The notes below the pieces were generated by a model. That model did no database searches. It was not told the origin of the DNA and was given only the letters and a program-made list of their open reading frames with translations. From Crocinitomicaceae bacterium (GTDB lineage Bacteria; Bacteroidota; Bacteroidia; Flavobacteriales_D; Crocinitomicaceae), in the NCBI GenBank assembly GCA_030833265.1, contig JAURHO010000009.1:1-21807 (forward strand): 21,807 nucleotides of DNA, read 5' to 3'. Shown in pieces: positions 9,361-17,467 of the stretch; position 1 is the first letter of the stretch, and every line of letters starts with the position of its first letter. The position numbers were made by a program, and so were the translations under genes.

Positions 9361-9389
9361 AAAAAAAGCGCTCTTCGGAGCGCTTTTTC
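9361..9389 (-). terminator. Rho-independent terminator after sucA-odhB
   Basis: A perfect seven-base stem AGCGCTC/GAGCGCT (9367-9373 with 9378-9384) closes a TTCG loop (CGAA on the minus strand). Read on the minus strand it begins 17 bases after the odhB stop and is followed by seven T. The A and T runs on both sides also pair, so it may act in both directions. It separates odhB from the maeB promoter. Confidence 0.9.
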
Positions 9390-9405
9390 TAGTGTTTGAA
9401 TTGGC

Positions 9406-10677
9406 TTACAAACCAAGCAAGATTTCTAATGGATCTTTCGAGCCAAAGATCATGCGCTCAGGGTTTTCGAGCATTTCTTTGACTTTTACCAAGAAGCCCA
9501 CAGATTCTTTGCCATCAATGATGCGATGGTCATAAGAAAGGGCCACATACATAATTGGTCTGATTTCTACTTTTCCGTTGATAGCAACTGGTCTTTCAAC
9601 TACGTTGTGCATTCCTAGAATAGCAGATTGCGGTGGGTTGATAATTGGTGTAGAAAGCATAGAACCAAAGACACCGCCGTTGGTGATGGTAAAGGTACCT
9701 CCGGTCATGTCTTCTGGCGTAATTTTTCCGTCACGGGCTTTGATGGCCAAGCGCTTGATTTCTCTTTCAATTTCGGCTAAGCTCATTTGCTCTGCATTGC
9801 GCACCACCGGAACCATGAGGCCTTTTGGCGAAGAAACGGCAATACCGATATCGGCGTAGTCGTGGAAAATCATTTCGTTGCCGTCAATTTGGGCATTGAC
9901 TGCCGGGAATAATTTCAAGGCTTCAGTAACTGCTTTGGTAAAGAACGACATGAAGCCAAGATTCACTTCATGGTGCTTTGAAAAAGCATCTTTGTATTTG
10001 GCACGCACGTCCATGATGGGCTTCATATCCACTTCATTGAAGGTCGTGAGCATGGCTGTTTCGTTCTTGACAGACACCAAACGCTCGGCAATTTTGCGGC
10101 GCAGCATCGACATTTTTTCGCGGCTCTGCTCGCGGGTACCACCCCAACCTTGCGCGGCTTCTGTAGAGAAACCTGCAGACATTGCGGCAATGACATCTTG
10201 TTTGGTAATGCGACCATCTTTTCCTGTTGCTTTGATTGCAGCAGGGTTGATGTTGTTTTCTTTGAGCATTTTGGCTGCTGCTGGTGAAGCACTTCCGGCT
10301 GCATAGCTGTCAGATTTCACTGGCTCAGGATTCGGAGCTGGGCTTGCAGGGGCAGCAGCAACGGGCGCCGCAGGCGCCTCGGTTTTTGGCGCCTCGCTTG
10401 CAGCAGGCGCAGCGGCAGGCGCGCCCGCAGGGCGCGCTGCACTGGTGTCAATGAGGCAAACCACTTGGCCAACCTTCACGACATCACCTTCGGCAGCTTT
10501 GAGTGTGATGATACCACTTTCCTCAGCGGGCAACTCTAAGGTTGCTTTGTCTGAATCAACCTCGGCAATGGCCTGGTCTTTTTCAACGTAATCGCCATCG
10601 GCAACGAGCCATGTTGCGATTTCAACTTCTGAGATGGACTCTCCCGGGCTCGGGACTTTCATTTCTAATAGTGACAT
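9406..10677 (-). CDS. odhB: Dihydrolipoyllysine succinyltransferase, E2 of 2-oxoglutarate dehydrogenase
   Basis: E2 transfers the succinyl group from E1 to CoA in the citric-acid cycle. The 423-residue protein has one lipoyl domain (about 1-76; lipoyl lysine K44 in EVDSDKATLELP). An Ala/Pro linker follows (about 80-130). The E3-binding domain (about 132-170) contains ASPAAAKMLKENNINPAAI and GRITKQDV. The catalytic trimer-forming domain runs from about 190 to the end, with the active-site motif SYDHRIIDG (His384, Asp388). The two-strand call (succinyl rather than acetyl) rests on the adjacent sucA and on the single lipoyl domain. It begins 18 bases after the sucA stop and is followed by a strong terminator, so the two form a closed bicistronic unit. 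No E3 (lpd) gene is nearby. The linker DNA is locally G+C-rich because of Ala/Pro codons, not transfer. sucB is a synonym. Confidence 0.96.
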   Translation of the reverse strand: MSLLEMKVPSPGESISEVEIATWLVADGDYVEKDQAIAEVDSDKATLELPAEESGIITLKAAEGDVVKVGQVVCLIDTSAARPAGAPAAAPAASEAPKTEAPAAPVAAAPASPAPNPEPVKSDSYAAGSASPAAAKMLKENNINPAAIKATGKDGRITKQDVIAAMSAGFSTEAAQGWGGTREQSREKMSMLRRKIAERLVSVKNETAMLTTFNEVDMKPIMDVRAKYKDAFSKHHEVNLGFMSFFTKAVTEALKLFPAVNAQIDGNEMIFHDYADIGIAVSSPKGLMVPVVRNAEQMSLAEIEREIKRLAIKARDGKITPEDMTGGTFTITNGGVFGSMLSTPIINPPQSAILGMHNVVERPVAINGKVEIRPIMYVALSYDHRIIDGKESVGFLVKVKEMLENPERMIFGSKDPLEILLGL

Positions 10678-10695
10678 AAGCTTACTTTTTTAGCC

Positions 10696-13407
10696 TTACT
10701 TCGCGTAGGCAAAGAGGTCGTTAAACAATTTTTTAAGTCTGATTTCATGGAGTTTTTTAGAACCTTCAGCGGCAGCTGCACTGGCTGGTCTAGTGATCCC
10801 GATCAGTGGAATATGACGCAGGTTCATGGCCATGTGCATCCAAGCACCCATGTTAGCAGGTTCTTCTTGGGCCCAAAGGACATTTTTAGCTTTGTACTTG
10901 GCTAAGATGGCATCAATTTGCTCGGTTGGCAACGGATAAAGTTGTTCGATACGCACAAAAGCCATGTTTTTCACGCCTAACTCTGCGGCCTTTACCTTCA
11001 TTTCGTAGTAGAATTTACCGCTACATAACACAACGGTATCTACAGATTTTGCAGTTGCAGTTGGGTCGTCAAGAACTTCTTGGAAGCGTCCTTTGGCCAT
11101 TTCGTCAAGGCTTGAGGTGGCGTCTGGGTAGCGCAACAACATTTTTGGCGAAAAGACCACTAATGGTTTGCGGAAATCACGCTTGATCTGACGACGCAAT
11201 AAGTGGAAGTGGTTCGCTGGTGTGGAGGTGTTAACAATTTGCATGTTGAGGTCTGCACATTGCTGTAAGAAACGCTCCATGCGCCCACTAGAGTGCTCAG
11301 CACCCTGACCTTCATAACCATGCGGCAATAACATGACTAGACCCGTTTGGGTTGCCCATTTGTCTTCGCCAGCAGAAATAAATTGATCCACCATGATTTG
11401 TGCGCCATTGAAGAAGTCACCAAATTGCGCTTCCCAAATAGTGAGCCCCGATGGATTCGCTAAAGAGTAGCCATATTCAAAACCTAAAACACCGTACTCT
11501 GAAAGCAAAGAGTTGTAAATGCTAAAAGTGGCTTGTTTTTCTTGGAGTTGATTGAGTGTCAAGATTTCTTCCTCAGTGTCTTCTGTCTTGACAACAGCGT
11601 GTCTGTGCGAGAAGGTTCCGCGTTCTACATCTTGTCCTGAAATGCGAACTGCGTGTCCTTCAGCTAAAAGAGTAGCATAGGCCAGCATTTCAGCACTTCC
11701 CCAATCGAGTTTATCGTTTTCAATAGCTGCCAAGCGGTCTTCGAAAATTTTGGCGATTTTTCTGAAGTACTTTTTGCCTTCAGGCAGGGTAGCCAATTTT
11801 TTACCGAGCGCCAATAATTCTTTTTTCGCAATACCTGTTTCAGGAGAAACTTTGAAGTCAGCTTCAGTTCCGTGGCGGTAATTCTCCCAGGTTAAACTCA
11901 AGAAGTCATAGACGTGCGCTTTATCACGGCTTCTAGAGTGCTCGTATTCGGCCTCTAAAAAGGCCTGATAATCGAGCTCGAATTTTTTTGCCTCTTCAGC
12001 ATTTAGAATGCTTTCTCTTTGCAATTGCTCTAAATAGATTTCTCTAGGGTTCGGATGCTTTGCAATGATGTTATAGAGTTTTGGCTGCGTGAATTTTGGC
12101 TCATCACCTTCGTTGTGTCCGTATTTGCGGTAGCAAAGGAGGTCAATGAAGATGTCGCGGTGAAACGCCTGGCGGTATTCCATGGCAATCTCAATAGTGG
12201 TTACAATGGCTTCGATGTCGTCTCCGTTTACATGGAAAACTGGGCAAAGCGTGGTTTTTGCAACGTCGGTACAATAAGTTGAAGTACGGCCGTCGAGGTA
12301 GTTAGTCGTGAAGCCCACTTGGTTGTTGACTACAATATGGATAGTTCCACCTGTGCGGTAGCCATCGAGGCCAGCCATTTGGATGGTTTCATATACAATA
12401 CCTTGACCCGCAACCGCAGCGTCTCCATGTATAAGTACCGGGCAAACTTTTTCTTCAGTTTGGAAGACGTGATCAATTTTTGCGCGGGCAATCCCTTCGA
12501 CAACCGTATTCACAGCTTCTAAGTGAGACGGGTTTGGCGCTAGGGTAAGGCCAATTTTCTTGCCGTTTTGCAATTCAATATGAGAGGTATAACCTTGGTG
12601 ATATTTAACATCACCATCGAAGGTCATTTCAAAATCAAATTCTTTGCCTTCAAATTCGGAGAAAATATCTTGTGGTCTTTTTTGGAAAATATTCGCAAGC
12701 GTATTTAAACGTCCGCGGTGAGCCATTCCCATTACAAAATATTCTACACCGAGGTCTGCACCTTTTTGCACCAAAGTATCGAGTGCCGGGATGAGCCCTT
12801 CACCTCCTTCAATAGAGAAACGCTTTTGTCCCACAAACTTTTTGCCTAGAAAACCTTCAAAACCAGTAGCTTGGTTGAGTTTTTCATAGATTTTAATTTT
12901 GCGTTTTGGATCAAAAACAGGGCGGTTACTCAGTTCAATTTTATTGCGAAACCAGTCAATTCTTTCTGGGTCACGCATGTACATGTATTCTATACCAATG
13001 GATTGGCAATAAGTCAGTTCAAGGTGAGCAATAATATCAGATAACTTGGCAGCACCAATTCCGATCTGCTCACCCGCCTGAAATACTTCGTTGAGGTCAG
13101 CTTCGGTCAAGCCGAAATGCTCAATTGCTAAATCTGGGGTGTGCTTGCGGCGATCGCGAACCGGGTTTGTTCTGGTAAAAAGGTGTCCACGTGTGCGGTA
13201 GCCATTGATGAGGTTAATGACCTTGAATTCTTTGACAAAATTTTCAGGGATTTCACCTGTGGCTTCATAGTTTGTTTGTGCAAACTCAAAACCCTCAAAG
13301 AATTTGGCCCAACCAAGGTCCACGCTGGTGGGGTCTTGTTTGTATTGCTTGTAAAGATGGTCGATGGCTGAGACATCGGCATTTCCTACGTAAGAAACTT
13401 TATCCAT
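10696..13407 (-). CDS. sucA: 2-oxoglutarate dehydrogenase E1 component
   Basis: E1o is the thiamine-diphosphate enzyme that decarboxylates 2-oxoglutarate and reductively succinylates the E2 lipoyl group. The protein has 903 residues, the usual size. The N-terminal segment (residues 15-36, DHLYKQYKQDPTSVDLGWAK) resembles the E2-contact helix of E1o proteins. Hallmarks follow: KRFSIEGGEG (195-204), GMAHRGRLN (227-235), the thiamine/magnesium site GDAAVAGQG (328-336) with NNQVGFTT (361-368), and the pyrimidine-domain stretch LLPHGYEGQGAEHSS. The ATG at 13407 lies about 25 bases downstream of a full TTTG/TAnnTTTG promoter. It is first of two genes with odhB. The head-to-head neighbour is the photolyase-like gene, with 120 bases between them. 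Confidence 0.97.
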   Translation of the reverse strand: MDKVSYVGNADVSAIDHLYKQYKQDPTSVDLGWAKFFEGFEFAQTNYEATGEIPENFVKEFKVINLINGYRTRGHLFTRTNPVRDRRKHTPDLAIEHFGLTEADLNEVFQAGEQIGIGAAKLSDIIAHLELTYCQSIGIEYMYMRDPERIDWFRNKIELSNRPVFDPKRKIKIYEKLNQATGFEGFLGKKFVGQKRFSIEGGEGLIPALDTLVQKGADLGVEYFVMGMAHRGRLNTLANIFQKRPQDIFSEFEGKEFDFEMTFDGDVKYHQGYTSHIELQNGKKIGLTLAPNPSHLEAVNTVVEGIARAKIDHVFQTEEKVCPVLIHGDAAVAGQGIVYETIQMAGLDGYRTGGTIHIVVNNQVGFTTNYLDGRTSTYCTDVAKTTLCPVFHVNGDDIEAIVTTIEIAMEYRQAFHRDIFIDLLCYRKYGHNEGDEPKFTQPKLYNIIAKHPNPREIYLEQLQRESILNAEEAKKFELDYQAFLEAEYEHSRSRDKAHVYDFLSLTWENYRHGTEADFKVSPETGIAKKELLALGKKLATLPEGKKYFRKIAKIFEDRLAAIENDKLDWGSAEMLAYATLLAEGHAVRISGQDVERGTFSHRHAVVKTEDTEEEILTLNQLQEKQATFSIYNSLLSEYGVLGFEYGYSLANPSGLTIWEAQFGDFFNGAQIMVDQFISAGEDKWATQTGLVMLLPHGYEGQGAEHSSGRMERFLQQCADLNMQIVNTSTPANHFHLLRRQIKRDFRKPLVVFSPKMLLRYPDATSSLDEMAKGRFQEVLDDPTATAKSVDTVVLCSGKFYYEMKVKAAELGVKNMAFVRIEQLYPLPTEQIDAILAKYKAKNVLWAQEEPANMGAWMHMAMNLRHIPLIGITRPASAAAAEGSKKLHEIRLKKLFNDLFAYAK

Positions 13408-13432
13408 GCTGTTTTTATACTTTTTAACCCTA

Positions 13433-13466
13433 CAAAATTAAAGGTCTTGACGCAAATGTGAACAAA
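13433..13466 (-). promoter_or_regulatory. Promoter of sucA-odhB (Bacteroidota type)
   Basis: Minus-strand TAATTTTG (13433-13440) fits the -7 consensus TAnnTTTG exactly, and TTTG (13463-13466) lies 22 bases upstream, within the 17-23 range known for the phylum. The predicted transcript would have a leader of about 18-20 bases. This is the best promoter in the window. Confidence 0.65.
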
Positions 13467-13479
13467 TCATGAAGCGAAG

Positions 13480-13491
13480 ATCAGGGCTGAT
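13480..13491. promoter_or_regulatory. Small dyad in the sucA/photolyase intergenic region
   Basis: ATCAG-GG-CTGAT is a perfect five-base inverted repeat. It lies just upstream of the sucA -33 box and about 37 bases before the divergent photolyase-like ATG, a fitting place for a regulator shared by the two genes. Such a short dyad can arise by chance, and no regulator family is suggested by it. Confidence 0.2.
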
Positions 13492-13527
13492 TATCATGCT
13501 TGAACAAAGCGCAAAAGTGCGTGTTTC

Positions 13528-15006
13528 ATGGGTATGTCAAAACGTGTTTTTTTAGTATTTCCACATCAATTATTCGAGACTGCAACTGCGTTTGTAGGCA
13601 TTGACGAGTTCTGGCTCATTGAAGATGAACTCTTCTTTATGCAACTGTCTTTTCATCGCAAAAAGTTGGCCTTTCACAGGGCTTCAATGAAATACTACGC
13701 AGAAAAACTGCGGAATGAAGGCAAGGATGTGCGCTATTTTGATTTCAAGCAGGCCGCTTTACCTACCATATTTGAAAAACTTGCCCATGAAAATGCCCAA
13801 GTTGCTTGTTTTGACCCAACAGATTTTTTACTTGAAAAACGTCTTCATCGCTTGGCAAAAAAACAAAGCTTGTCTTTAGAAATATTTGAAAATCCTTCTT
13901 TTTACAATTCGCGTGAGCGCAACCAAAGCCTCGCTCCCCAGGGTGCTAAAAAGTTCTTCATGGCTGAGTTTTATAAGAAGCAACGCCTACATTTTGATAT
14001 TTTGTTAGCGCCAGATGCACAGCCCATTGGTGGGCGCTGGAGTTTTGATACCGAGAACCGCAAGGCCCTACCTAAAAACCAGGCACTTCCTGTTTATCCA
14101 ACTTACCACAGCACTTGGTCAGCAGCTGCAGAACAAGAAATTATTGAACAGTTTGAAGTAAACCCGGGTGATCCGAGTTTGGCATATTATCCGGTTACGC
14201 ATGCGCAGGCCAAAGATGCATTGGCATTTTTTATTGCGCAGGGTCTAGAAAAGTTTGGCCCGTATCAAGATGCCTTCACCACCCAAGCGCCTTATGTTTA
14301 CCATTCTAATTTGTCCACGGCCATCAATGTCGGTTTGCTGCGCCCACAAGAGGTTATTACTGCTGTTGAAGCAGCCTACCATCAAGGAAAGGTCACTATA
14401 GAAAGCGCTGAAGGTTTTATCAGGCAAGTTTTGGGCTGGCGCGAATACATGCGTGCGGTCTATGAGCAGGTTGGTGTTCAGCAGCGCACGCGCAATTTTA
14501 TGAAACACCAACGCAAACTCGATTGGCCGGCCTTGCGTCAACTTTCTTTTTTACAAGATGTAGCGGCTAAACTCGATGACTACGCTTATGCCCATCACAT
14601 TGAACGCCTCATGTTGCTCGGGAACTTTTTCTTCCTGAGCGAGCTGCATCCTGACAGCATTTATAAGTTTTTCATGTGCAACTTCATGGATGCCTATGAT
14701 TGGGTCATGGTGCCCAATGTTTATGGCATGAGTCAGTTTGCAGATGGGGGCCTCATGACCACCAAGCCCTATTTTTCGAGTTCAAATTACCTCAAGAAAC
14801 AAGGTTTCAAATTCGATACAGAGGGAGCTGCTTTATTTGACGCACTCTTCTGGTATTTTGTAGATAAGCACCAAGACTATTTGCGCAAAAACTTGCGAAC
14901 TTCCCAAATGGTCGCCAATTGGAACCGACTTTTACCCGAAAAAAAAGCGGCCCATTTAGAACGGGCCGCCTTGTATTTTAAAAACTTAGATTCGCTTACT
15001 GCTTGA
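13528..15006 (+). CDS. Photolyase/cryptochrome-related protein (DPRP family) without iron-sulfur cysteines
   Basis: This is a 492-residue member of the deoxyribodipyrimidine photolyase-related family (Pfam DPRP; FeS-BCP/PhrB relatives), flavin enzymes that repair UV photoproducts or sense light. The N-terminal Rossmann part starts RVFLVFPHQLF. The C-terminal FAD-binding helices carry IGGRWSFDTENR (167-178), YAHHIERLMLLGNF (354-367), DAYDWVMVPNVYGMSQFADG (388-407) and TKPYFSSSNYL (412-422). Characterised PhrB relatives hold a 4Fe-4S cluster with four cysteines, three of them after the TKPY motif. Here that segment is shortened to KKQGFKFDTEG, and only Cys94 and Cys384 exist in the whole protein, so no cluster can form. 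ATG 13528 is used; ATG 13534 is equally possible. The 3' end overlaps the converging protease gene by 11 bases and contains that gene's terminator. Repair versus photoreceptor function cannot be decided from sequence. Confidence 0.85.
   Translation: MGMSKRVFLVFPHQLFETATAFVGIDEFWLIEDELFFMQLSFHRKKLAFHRASMKYYAEKLRNEGKDVRYFDFKQAALPTIFEKLAHENAQVACFDPTDFLLEKRLHRLAKKQSLSLEIFENPSFYNSRERNQSLAPQGAKKFFMAEFYKKQRLHFDILLAPDAQPIGGRWSFDTENRKALPKNQALPVYPTYHSTWSAAAEQEIIEQFEVNPGDPSLAYYPVTHAQAKDALAFFIAQGLEKFGPYQDAFTTQAPYVYHSNLSTAINVGLLRPQEVITAVEAAYHQGKVTIESAEGFIRQVLGWREYMRAVYEQVGVQQRTRNFMKHQRKLDWPALRQLSFLQDVAAKLDDYAYAHHIERLMLLGNFFFLSELHPDSIYKFFMCNFMDAYDWVMVPNVYGMSQFADGGLMTTKPYFSSSNYLKKQGFKFDTEGAALFDALFWYFVDKHQDYLRKNLRTSQMVANWNRLLPEKKAAHLERAALYFKNLDSLTA
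14939..14969 (-). terminator. Rho-independent terminator of the protease gene, inside the photolyase-like CDS
   Basis: On the minus strand, GCGGCCC (14969-14963) pairs with GGGCCGC (14953-14947) around a nine-base loop and is followed by eight T. It begins 27 bases past the protease stop codon. On the plus strand the same DNA encodes residues PEKKAAHLERAAL of the photolyase-like protein, so it serves as coding sequence and terminator. Confidence 0.85.
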
Positions 15007-17410
15007 TCAAGCGTTGGGTGCTTTGATAGCCGTTTTGCGTAATGCGAACTTGGTACATGCCGGCATCGAGGTGCTCAATAGCTAAAGTATTGATTCCGAC
15101 TTGGACTTTATTTTGAACCAAGATTTGCTTACCATGCATATCTAAAAGCTCGATGCTATTGATGCCTTCAAGATCTTTGACATCTACGAATAAAACTTCG
15201 TTAGCAGGGTTCGGATATACCTGAACAACAGCTAATGGATTTTCATCAACACCCGCACCAGAAGTAAGGTTTACGATGTAATCTTCTGTTTCTCCGTAGG
15301 TAGCAGTTCCACACGGATCAATGGCTCCGTCAGGTTGGTAAGAAATACGCACGCGCATTCTAACTTGCCCAAGCGCACTATTGAGTGGAACAGTCACATT
15401 AAAGGTGTTTGTCCAGCCCGTAGCTACAAGTACATACGCCACTTGCTCGCCGGCATCGTTGAAATCGAAATCGTTGTTGAAGTCAATCCAAGCAGCAATT
15501 TCATCATCTGTGTAGGCGTTTGATGTTGTGTTGTTCAAGATAGCAGGGGTAATGGTCATAGGGTAAGTGGTACCTTGAGATAAAGTAGTGGTAGTGGTCG
15601 TGAAATCTGAATATCCGTTTGTACCACAAGTAGAGGTATTGTTAATGGTGTTGAGATTCACGTTGTTGATGTATTCGTCACAAACACCATCAGCAGTACA
15701 AGGACCCGTCATGGCAGCAACCACGATGTAATTGTTTTTAGTTTCAATATCAGAACCTTGCGCGTTGGTTGCGGTAAGGCTTATTGTGTATTGGCCAACT
15801 GTGTTGAACACGATTTGTGGATTTTGCGTAGTTGCTGTGCTTCCGGCAGCATAGCTCCAACCCGTTGCTGGGCTCACTGACCAAGACCAACTTGTTGGGA
15901 TGCCACTAGATAAATCTGTAAAGCTCACTGTGGTTCCAGGCGTCACATTTGTTGCCGAAGCAGAGAAATTTGCAACTGGTGCCACAGGCGTAGTTGGTGT
16001 GCACGGATCTGATGAACCAGCCAATAACAAAACATTTGAATTGGTTGGGTCTAGCCATGGCTTGAGCTGAAGGGCATTGGTGGTGCCGTTGTTTGTCCAG
16101 TGGAAAGCCATTTTTCCGTACTGATCTGGGGCGGTTTGAGAAGTACAATAAGAGCCACCTCCAGTTAAAGTACCGATGATGTAGCCATTGGCATTATCAA
16201 AAAGTGGTGATCCGGATGACCCACCTTCTGTAACGCCGTATCCGTTTGAGTTAGAAGACCAAGTTACGCGCCAGTGCGAACCTGTTGCAGTACCCCATTG
16301 GGTAGAAACTGTGGTACCGTTAAAAGTTGAAATCTTTTTGATGTCACCGGCAGGGTGGTGAATACCGACACCTCCGGTTGTAGCAGCCGTATTGGCATTC
16401 CAGCCGTTCCAATATGCATTGATATTGGTAGATTTCAAATTCGTAATGACAGTAGCTTCGTTGTTGTTGTTACCCAATTTCACTAATAAGAAGTCAGAAC
16501 CAGAGTTTCCACCACCGTCGTTAGCATCGGCAATGCGTAAACAACCAGTTACAAAGTTACTCGCTAAGGTACCAACACTCGTTGGGTTTGTACAAGAAGG
16601 CGCTTCATAACGGAAATAGAATTTCCATTGGTTCATGTTGGCTGCTGTGGCAGAAACCCCACAGTGTAGTGCAGTTAAAAAGTAAGGCTTGCAGTCTTGT
16701 GCTGTGTTGTTGATCAAAGAACCTGTACACCATCCTGCTTGGTTGCCTTCAACCACATAAACACGAGCAACACCGCGTTTTTCGTCTTGCCACGGGTCAC
16801 CCACTGGGCTACAATTGATATTGACCTCGCAAGCATCTGACTCGTTGATTTTTGCAGCAGGTCCATAACCGGTAGAACGGTAGTTGTACATCACGCGGTC
16901 AATTAAAATCTCGGAAGGAGTGGTGTAAGCAGGCTCGGTAAGTGTTAAAATATGCGCAGAACCAGCACACAAAGCGGCATTGGCCATTCCGTGTACTTCA
17001 ACATCTTTGCTTGTTAGAAGCGGGTGCACATCGTGCCCCTGAAGATTTTGAATGCGAAGGGTTGAACCTCCGTGCAAATAGAATTTTTCAAATAGATAAC
17101 TCAAAGCTTCAGCGCCTTGTGTTTTAACAATCACTTGCCATTGGCGAGAGCCATCAGGTAGCGTTGTCCAGTTCCCGGCATTTGCTGTGCTTAAGTTGCT
17201 TGGGAGTGCAACACCGATGCGGTAAAGCACGCCTTGCTTGTCGCGAAGTTCATCTTCAATAGCGATTTGGCTCAGGTTTGGGGTTGCCAATTGTAAGGTT
17301 GGAACTTCTTTGGCAATTGCAAAGCGCGGGACGCTTGTTAAATTGCTTTGTGCCCAGACACCCAAATGCAAGCTCAGGATGAGTAAGGAGTAGCGTAAAA
17401 TTTTGTTCAT
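14996..17410 (-). CDS. Secreted lysyl-endopeptidase-like serine protease with PKD, GEVED and type IX sorting domains
   Basis: An 804-residue exported trypsin-fold peptidase. The signal peptide covers residues 1-20 (ILRYSLLILSLHLGVWA). A propeptide-like region runs to about 185. The protease domain (about 190-465) has the triad His249 (FLTALHCG), Asp306 (SGSDFLLVKL) and Ser399 (EGGSSGSPLF). It shares with Achromobacter lysyl endopeptidase the motifs CEVNINC and GSSGSPLFD, and many cysteines. Next come a PKD domain (about 478-565), a GEVED domain (about 575-715, YGETEDYIV) and a C-terminal type A sorting domain (728-804; VYPNPANEVLFV, then YQVRITQNG). The tail directs export through the type IX system and usually anchoring or release at the surface. 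Lys specificity is inferred only. The gene is monocistronic: a TAnnTTTG box lies upstream and a terminator downstream. It is transcribed divergently from the response regulator. Confidence 0.92.
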   Translation of the reverse strand: MNKILRYSLLILSLHLGVWAQSNLTSVPRFAIAKEVPTLQLATPNLSQIAIEDELRDKQGVLYRIGVALPSNLSTANAGNWTTLPDGSRQWQVIVKTQGAEALSYLFEKFYLHGGSTLRIQNLQGHDVHPLLTSKDVEVHGMANAALCAGSAHILTLTEPAYTTPSEILIDRVMYNYRSTGYGPAAKINESDACEVNINCSPVGDPWQDEKRGVARVYVVEGNQAGWCTGSLINNTAQDCKPYFLTALHCGVSATAANMNQWKFYFRYEAPSCTNPTSVGTLASNFVTGCLRIADANDGGGNSGSDFLLVKLGNNNNEATVITNLKSTNINAYWNGWNANTAATTGGVGIHHPAGDIKKISTFNGTTVSTQWGTATGSHWRVTWSSNSNGYGVTEGGSSGSPLFDNANGYIIGTLTGGGSYCTSQTAPDQYGKMAFHWTNNGTTNALQLKPWLDPTNSNVLLLAGSSDPCTPTTPVAPVANFSASATNVTPGTTVSFTDLSSGIPTSWSWSVSPATGWSYAAGSTATTQNPQIVFNTVGQYTISLTATNAQGSDIETKNNYIVVAAMTGPCTADGVCDEYINNVNLNTINNTSTCGTNGYSDFTTTTTTLSQGTTYPMTITPAILNNTTSNAYTDDEIAAWIDFNNDFDFNDAGEQVAYVLVATGWTNTFNVTVPLNSALGQVRMRVRISYQPDGAIDPCGTATYGETEDYIVNLTSGAGVDENPLAVVQVYPNPANEVLFVDVKDLEGINSIELLDMHGKQILVQNKVQVGINTLAIEHLDAGMYQVRITQNGYQSTQRLIKQ

Positions 17411-17438
17411 AGTTTGATGAGTTTATTGTAATTTCAAC

Positions 17439-17446
17439 CAAAAATA
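17439..17446 (-). promoter_or_regulatory. Probable -7 promoter box of the protease gene
   Basis: Minus-strand TATTTTTG matches TAnnTTTG, 28 bases before the protease ATG. TTTG occurs 12 bases further upstream (17459-17462), too close for the usual -33 spacing, so the upstream element is unclear. It lies within the 57-base gap shared with the divergent response regulator gene. Confidence 0.45.
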
Positions 17447-17467
17447 ACATTTTCATCGCAAATATCC

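Noticed and set aside
10320..10440. G+C-rich patch with repeated GGCGCC words in odhB
   Set aside because: It encodes the normal Ala/Pro linker between the lipoyl and E3-binding domains; codon choice explains it without transfer or a regulatory element.
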